This document shows, one piece after another, positions 61,498 through 64,000 of a DNA stretch of 64,000 nucleotides. The notes below the pieces were generated by a model, which saw nothing but the letters and a program-made list of their open reading frames with translations, ran no database searches and was not told the origin of the DNA. A program made the translations under genes and the position numbers. Position 1 is the first letter of the stretch, and each line of letters starts with the position of its first letter. The stretch comes from Salinivibrio sharmensis (lineage in GTDB: Bacteria; Pseudomonadota; Gammaproteobacteria; Enterobacterales; Vibrionaceae): NCBI RefSeq assembly GCF_001995985.1, contig NZ_MUFC01000009.1, forward strand, positions 76,184-140,183. The letters run 5' to 3'.

Positions 61498-62325
61498 TTA
61501 CTGCTTGTCTAACTGTGCTTTCATCGCGTCACGAAAGACTTGGTCAGCGTCAGTGATACCCAATTGCTCCGCATCACGCAGTAATCCCATTGCTTTGTCG
61601 ACATCGTTATCTGCAATCGCGGCCCGAATAGCCTGGTGATAAAAGCTAACGCTTTCTTGTTGCGGACGTTCAGTGGCGGAGAGCGCTGGCTGTACGATAG
61701 ACTGATCTCTGGTACGTGCGCCCAATGCCGTTGCTTCGATGGAAAACGTGCCAGTCAACGCGCGCGGCACTTGAATGTCATCTACTCCAGCTAAATAGTT
61801 GCCTCTACCCTCTGCATCCAGTTTCGCCGGATGGCTGACCGCCACCGTTTCATTAAGTTTATCTTTATCGGTAAAAATAACCAAATAGAGCGCACTGTCA
61901 CCGACTTGTGGGTGGGCTTTAATATTACCTTGCAAGCGGTTGCCATCGGCTAAGCGAGGTTTTAGGTAGACCAGCTCATCGTCGTCGAGTTTAGCGCGAA
62001 TATCGCCAGACTGATTAATGATTTTAGCACTTGGGACAAAAACACTATCGTATATTTCTGCCTCGATATTGATATCCAATCCATTTTTTACCATCGGTAA
62101 TTCAAAAATAACGCCAGGGCTATCAATGTTATGGATATCGAGGACTTGTGTTTTTGTGGTGACCGCTACTTTGAGTTCTTTATCCATCTCTAGCGGTAGT
62201 TGTTTCGCTTTCTCAATCTGCGTCACTGCCTCTCCCGTAGGTGCAATCTGATATTGGTTATCAACGATCGTCGAGCACCCATTAAGCAGTAATAATCCAG
62301 AGATAAATAACACTTTTTTGTTCAT
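61498..62325 (-). CDS. malM: Maltose operon protein MalM (lipoprotein)
   Basis: A 275-residue exported protein. The signal peptide with lipobox LNGC (MNKKVLFISGLLLLNGCSTI) makes it a lipoprotein, where E. coli MalM is periplasmic. Core blocks FELPMVKNGLDINIEAEIYDSVFVPSAKIIN and the Tyr/Leu-rich strands match MalM; a helical C-terminus follows (YHQAIRAAIADNDVDKAMGLLRDAEQLG). ATG 62325 is set by AGGTG eight bases upstream. It follows lamB across an attenuator-like hairpin. Its role in maltose use is undefined. Confidence 0.88.
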   Translation of the reverse strand: MNKKVLFISGLLLLNGCSTIVDNQYQIAPTGEAVTQIEKAKQLPLEMDKELKVAVTTKTQVLDIHNIDSPGVIFELPMVKNGLDINIEAEIYDSVFVPSAKIINQSGDIRAKLDDDELVYLKPRLADGNRLQGNIKAHPQVGDSALYLVIFTDKDKLNETVAVSHPAKLDAEGRGNYLAGVDDIQVPRALTGTFSIEATALGARTRDQSIVQPALSATERPQQESVSFYHQAIRAAIADNDVDKAMGLLRDAEQLGITDADQVFRDAMKAQLDKQ

Positions 62326-62336
62326 ATAAAACACCT

Positions 62337-62364
62337 AAAAAAATAGCCGACAATTGTCGGCTAT
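62337..62364 (-). terminator. Attenuator-like hairpin between lamB and malM
   Basis: A fully palindromic 22-bp stretch (62343-62364; half ATAGCCGACAA) followed on the minus strand by a T-run. It looks like an intrinsic terminator directly before the malM ribosome-binding site, reducing expression of malM and later genes relative to lamB. Confidence 0.8.
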
Positions 62365-62388
62365 GAAAAAAGACAGTTTAAAAAAGGC

Positions 62389-63708
62389 TTACCACCAAGC
62401 TTCTACTTGGACACCAAATTGTAACGAGTCATCTGACTTACTATCATCGAAGGGTTTACTATTATCTGCTTTATCACTATTTAAATATGAAGCATAAAGA
62501 CGGATCTCGGGACGAGCCCAGAAACTTGATCCCGCCGACCAAGCTTGAGCAACGGTAAGTTTACCGTATTTATCTTTATTTCCATCGTTATCATCTACAG
62601 AATAACCAGCTTCAAAAATTGTTTTGCTATTTTGATTCCATTTATAAACTGGACGCACAACTGCAGACATGGCTTTCCATTTACCCTGTCCGTCCCACAT
62701 CTCTTCACCAACACCATAAAGCAGTTGGTGTCCTAATTCCCAGTCATCTCCAAGACCAACGACACCCCAGTTGATCAAACGATAACCACTAGCGCCGCTT
62801 TTCGCTTCGGCACCATACCAGCTTCCATCACCGTAGAAAGCAAAGGATTTTGAGTAACCTTCAGTACCGTACTGAAATACTGTTTTATTGAAACCATCTG
62901 CAAGGCCTTGAGTTAACTCAGATGTTAGCATTACGCCATTTTTCGCATCTTTAGCCGCTTGTGATGCAGCATCAGTATCATGAACTAAAGCGTAGTTAAT
63001 GCCCACTTCCAAAGAACCATTTTCCCATAGTGGAATACCTGCATAACGAGCATCTAGAGTATTAACATTTACCGCAGAACCTTCATTACCAGTATCAGGA
63101 GTATCACCGTTGTTATTTTCACCTAGCTTAAAGTTATCATTTCGATCATTACGAACCCAAGCTAGTGAAAGTTGACCTGGACCGGCTTCAATTCCCTCAA
63201 TACCGGCACCAGCGCCTGAAATATTCCAGTAATATAAATCGGAAATATGAATATCACGGCGTTGGTAATAACGCTTACCAGCCCATAGTGTAGCTTCAGG
63301 AGCAAAATCTAGAACACCTTGAGCTCGTACATTTAACTGACGTAACGCGAACTCAGCATCATTTGCACACTTAACGATATCATCACCGCTATCATTTGTA
63401 GCTAGACCACAGTTAGCAGCGGTTCCTTCCCAATCATTTGAACCATTAGAGGTCATTGCAAGCATAGAATCAACGTAAAACGTCTTACCGTCGTTATTAT
63501 AAACCTCTTTACCTAATTGAACTTCGCCGTAGATATCACCTTCGTTACCAAGGCGACCAATTTTATTTTTTTCAAACGTAACCTGTTGCCCGCCATCGGC
63601 ACTAACACCAACACCCGCTCGCATGTAACCATTAAAATCTACAGCAAATGCTGAGGTGGCAGTGACAGCAGTCGCGACAGCCGCCGCAATTAAACTTACT
63701 TTTCTCAT
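62389..63708 (-). CDS. lamB: Maltoporin (maltodextrin outer-membrane channel)
   Basis: A 439-residue porin. The signal peptide ([22 protein letters not shown]) is followed by [14 protein letters not shown], the start of the first strand. Family marks are [42 protein letters not shown] (greasy slide and loop L3 region) and the terminal QVEAWW, whose final aromatic is Trp as in LamB. Two Cys in the N-terminal loop resemble the E. coli disulfide. It lets maltodextrins diffuse through the outer membrane. GGAGTAAGGT precedes the ATG. Secure. Confidence 0.96.
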   Translation of the reverse strand: MRKVSLIAAAVATAVTATSAFAVDFNGYMRAGVGVSADGGQQVTFEKNKIGRLGNEGDIYGEVQLGKEVYNNDGKTFYVDSMLAMTSNGSNDWEGTAANCGLATNDSGDDIVKCANDAEFALRQLNVRAQGVLDFAPEATLWAGKRYYQRRDIHISDLYYWNISGAGAGIEGIEAGPGQLSLAWVRNDRNDNFKLGENNNGDTPDTGNEGSAVNVNTLDARYAGIPLWENGSLEVGINYALVHDTDAASQAAKDAKNGVMLTSELTQGLADGFNKTVFQYGTEGYSKSFAFYGDGSWYGAEAKSGASGYRLINWGVVGLGDDWELGHQLLYGVGEEMWDGQGKWKAMSAVVRPVYKWNQNSKTIFEAGYSVDDNDGNKDKYGKLTVAQAWSAGSSFWARPEIRLYASYLNSDKADNSKPFDDSKSDDSLQFGVQVEAWW

Positions 63709-63842
63709 ACCTTACTCCATAATGCGCCTTTTTTACTTGTCTCTTTACACCGGCAGTAGGAAGTGGAAAAAGACAGTGTGTCCAAGGCTTAGCTTTCTTC
63801 GTTATCCTGGAAATATCCTATCCCTGAGTACTAAAATGCGCG

Positions 63843-63896
63843 TCATCCAGAGATGTGGTCGAAGGGGGAGGAGGAGCAAGGAGGAGATAAGGAGGA
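63843..63896. promoter_or_regulatory. MalT box cluster
   Basis: GGGGAGGAGG (63865-63874) is an exact MalT box; two more hexamers GGAGGA follow in direct repeat (63880-63885, 63891-63896), all on the plus strand. A GGATGA hexamer lies on the minus strand (63848-63843), facing lamB. The consensus is GGGGA(T/G)GAGG with core GGA(T/G)GA. The layout recalls the divergent malE/malK control region, so a mal gene reading rightwards is expected beyond the window edge. Confidence 0.75.
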
Positions 63897-64000
63897 TTAT
63901 CCTCACTTGTCGACATCGATCACTGAACCAAGGCGTAATTGGTAACTGGGTTTCTTTTTTACCCCCTACAAAACGTCGAATAGATCACTATTAATAATTT

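Noticed and set aside
63864..63896. GGAGGA repeats as a simple sequence repeat
   Set aside because: The spacing and exact match to MalT boxes upstream of lamB make a regulatory array the better explanation.
63656..63994. 112-residue plus-strand frame over the lamB start and MalT boxes
   Set aside because: It is antisense to the lamB signal peptide, with composition reflecting the purine-rich MalT repeats.

Overview
The window reads as chromosomal DNA of a gammaproteobacterium of the Vibrionaceae. The evidence is the VxrA/VxrB/VxrC envelope-stress module, Vibrio-type small families (DUF3319-like, DUF3389-like, YoaH, PF10115 HlyU-like), a LamB/MalM pair, PntAB, NrdDG and YeiR. A Salinivibrio/Grimontia/Enterovibrio-like member is plausible, but I cannot name the species. 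There are no rRNA or tRNA genes, no insertion sequence and no CRISPR array.

The most informative content is not a gene. The window contains a chromosome terminus. A near-canonical XerC/XerD dif site lies on the minus strand at 4699-4726; its halves are those I recall for Vibrio chromosome I dif. Six exact matches to the MatP site matS (GTGACRNYGTCAC) follow, five of them within 3.2 kb (5809-8970) just beside dif and a sixth at 23646. One matS supplies the stop codons of both convergent genes it separates. Two KOPS-like octamers, one on each side, point toward dif. A RES/Xre toxin-antitoxin pair and a tyrosine recombinase lie immediately left of dif.

Layout. 0-4.4 kb: end of ddl, recombinase, a DUF3319-like duplicated-domain protein, yciH, a membrane TPR protein, the TA pair. 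4.4-10 kb: dif, YdgJ-like oxidoreductase, chromate transporter with divergent LysR gene, acyltransferase, the matS cluster. 10-25 kb: NAD-centred genes (NadD-like, nadE, pntAB), a SpoT-like HD hydrolase, yoaH, an outer-membrane TraF/FadL-like protein, vxrABC, small DUF1127 and membrane proteins, a BASS-like permease, and a cytoplasmic 5'-nucleotidase-like enzyme. 25-32 kb: dehydrogenase, RbgA-like GTPase, aromatic aminotransferase, nrdDG with candidate NrdR boxes, and a nuclease-like protein. 32-41 kb: small exported proteins, MenI-like thioesterase, M48 protease, and signalling genes (diguanylate cyclase, REC-CheC, PAS). 41-50 kb: desaturase with a FabR-like operator, YeiR, an overlapping TldD/TldE pair, a TetR/hydrolase pair with matching operators, TcyP, PhnA-like. 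50-56 kb: CHASE4-GGDEF-EAL, TM2 protein, chemoreceptor. 56-64 kb: a maltodextrin cluster reading leftwards (lamB, malM, a giant lipoprotein fusing alpha-amylase and pullulanase), with MalT-type boxes at the right edge.

Functionally the window combines chromosome-end processing, redox/NAD metabolism, cyclic-di-GMP and chemotaxis signalling, and starch/maltodextrin use (surface depolymerisation by the amylopullulanase, then uptake through LamB).
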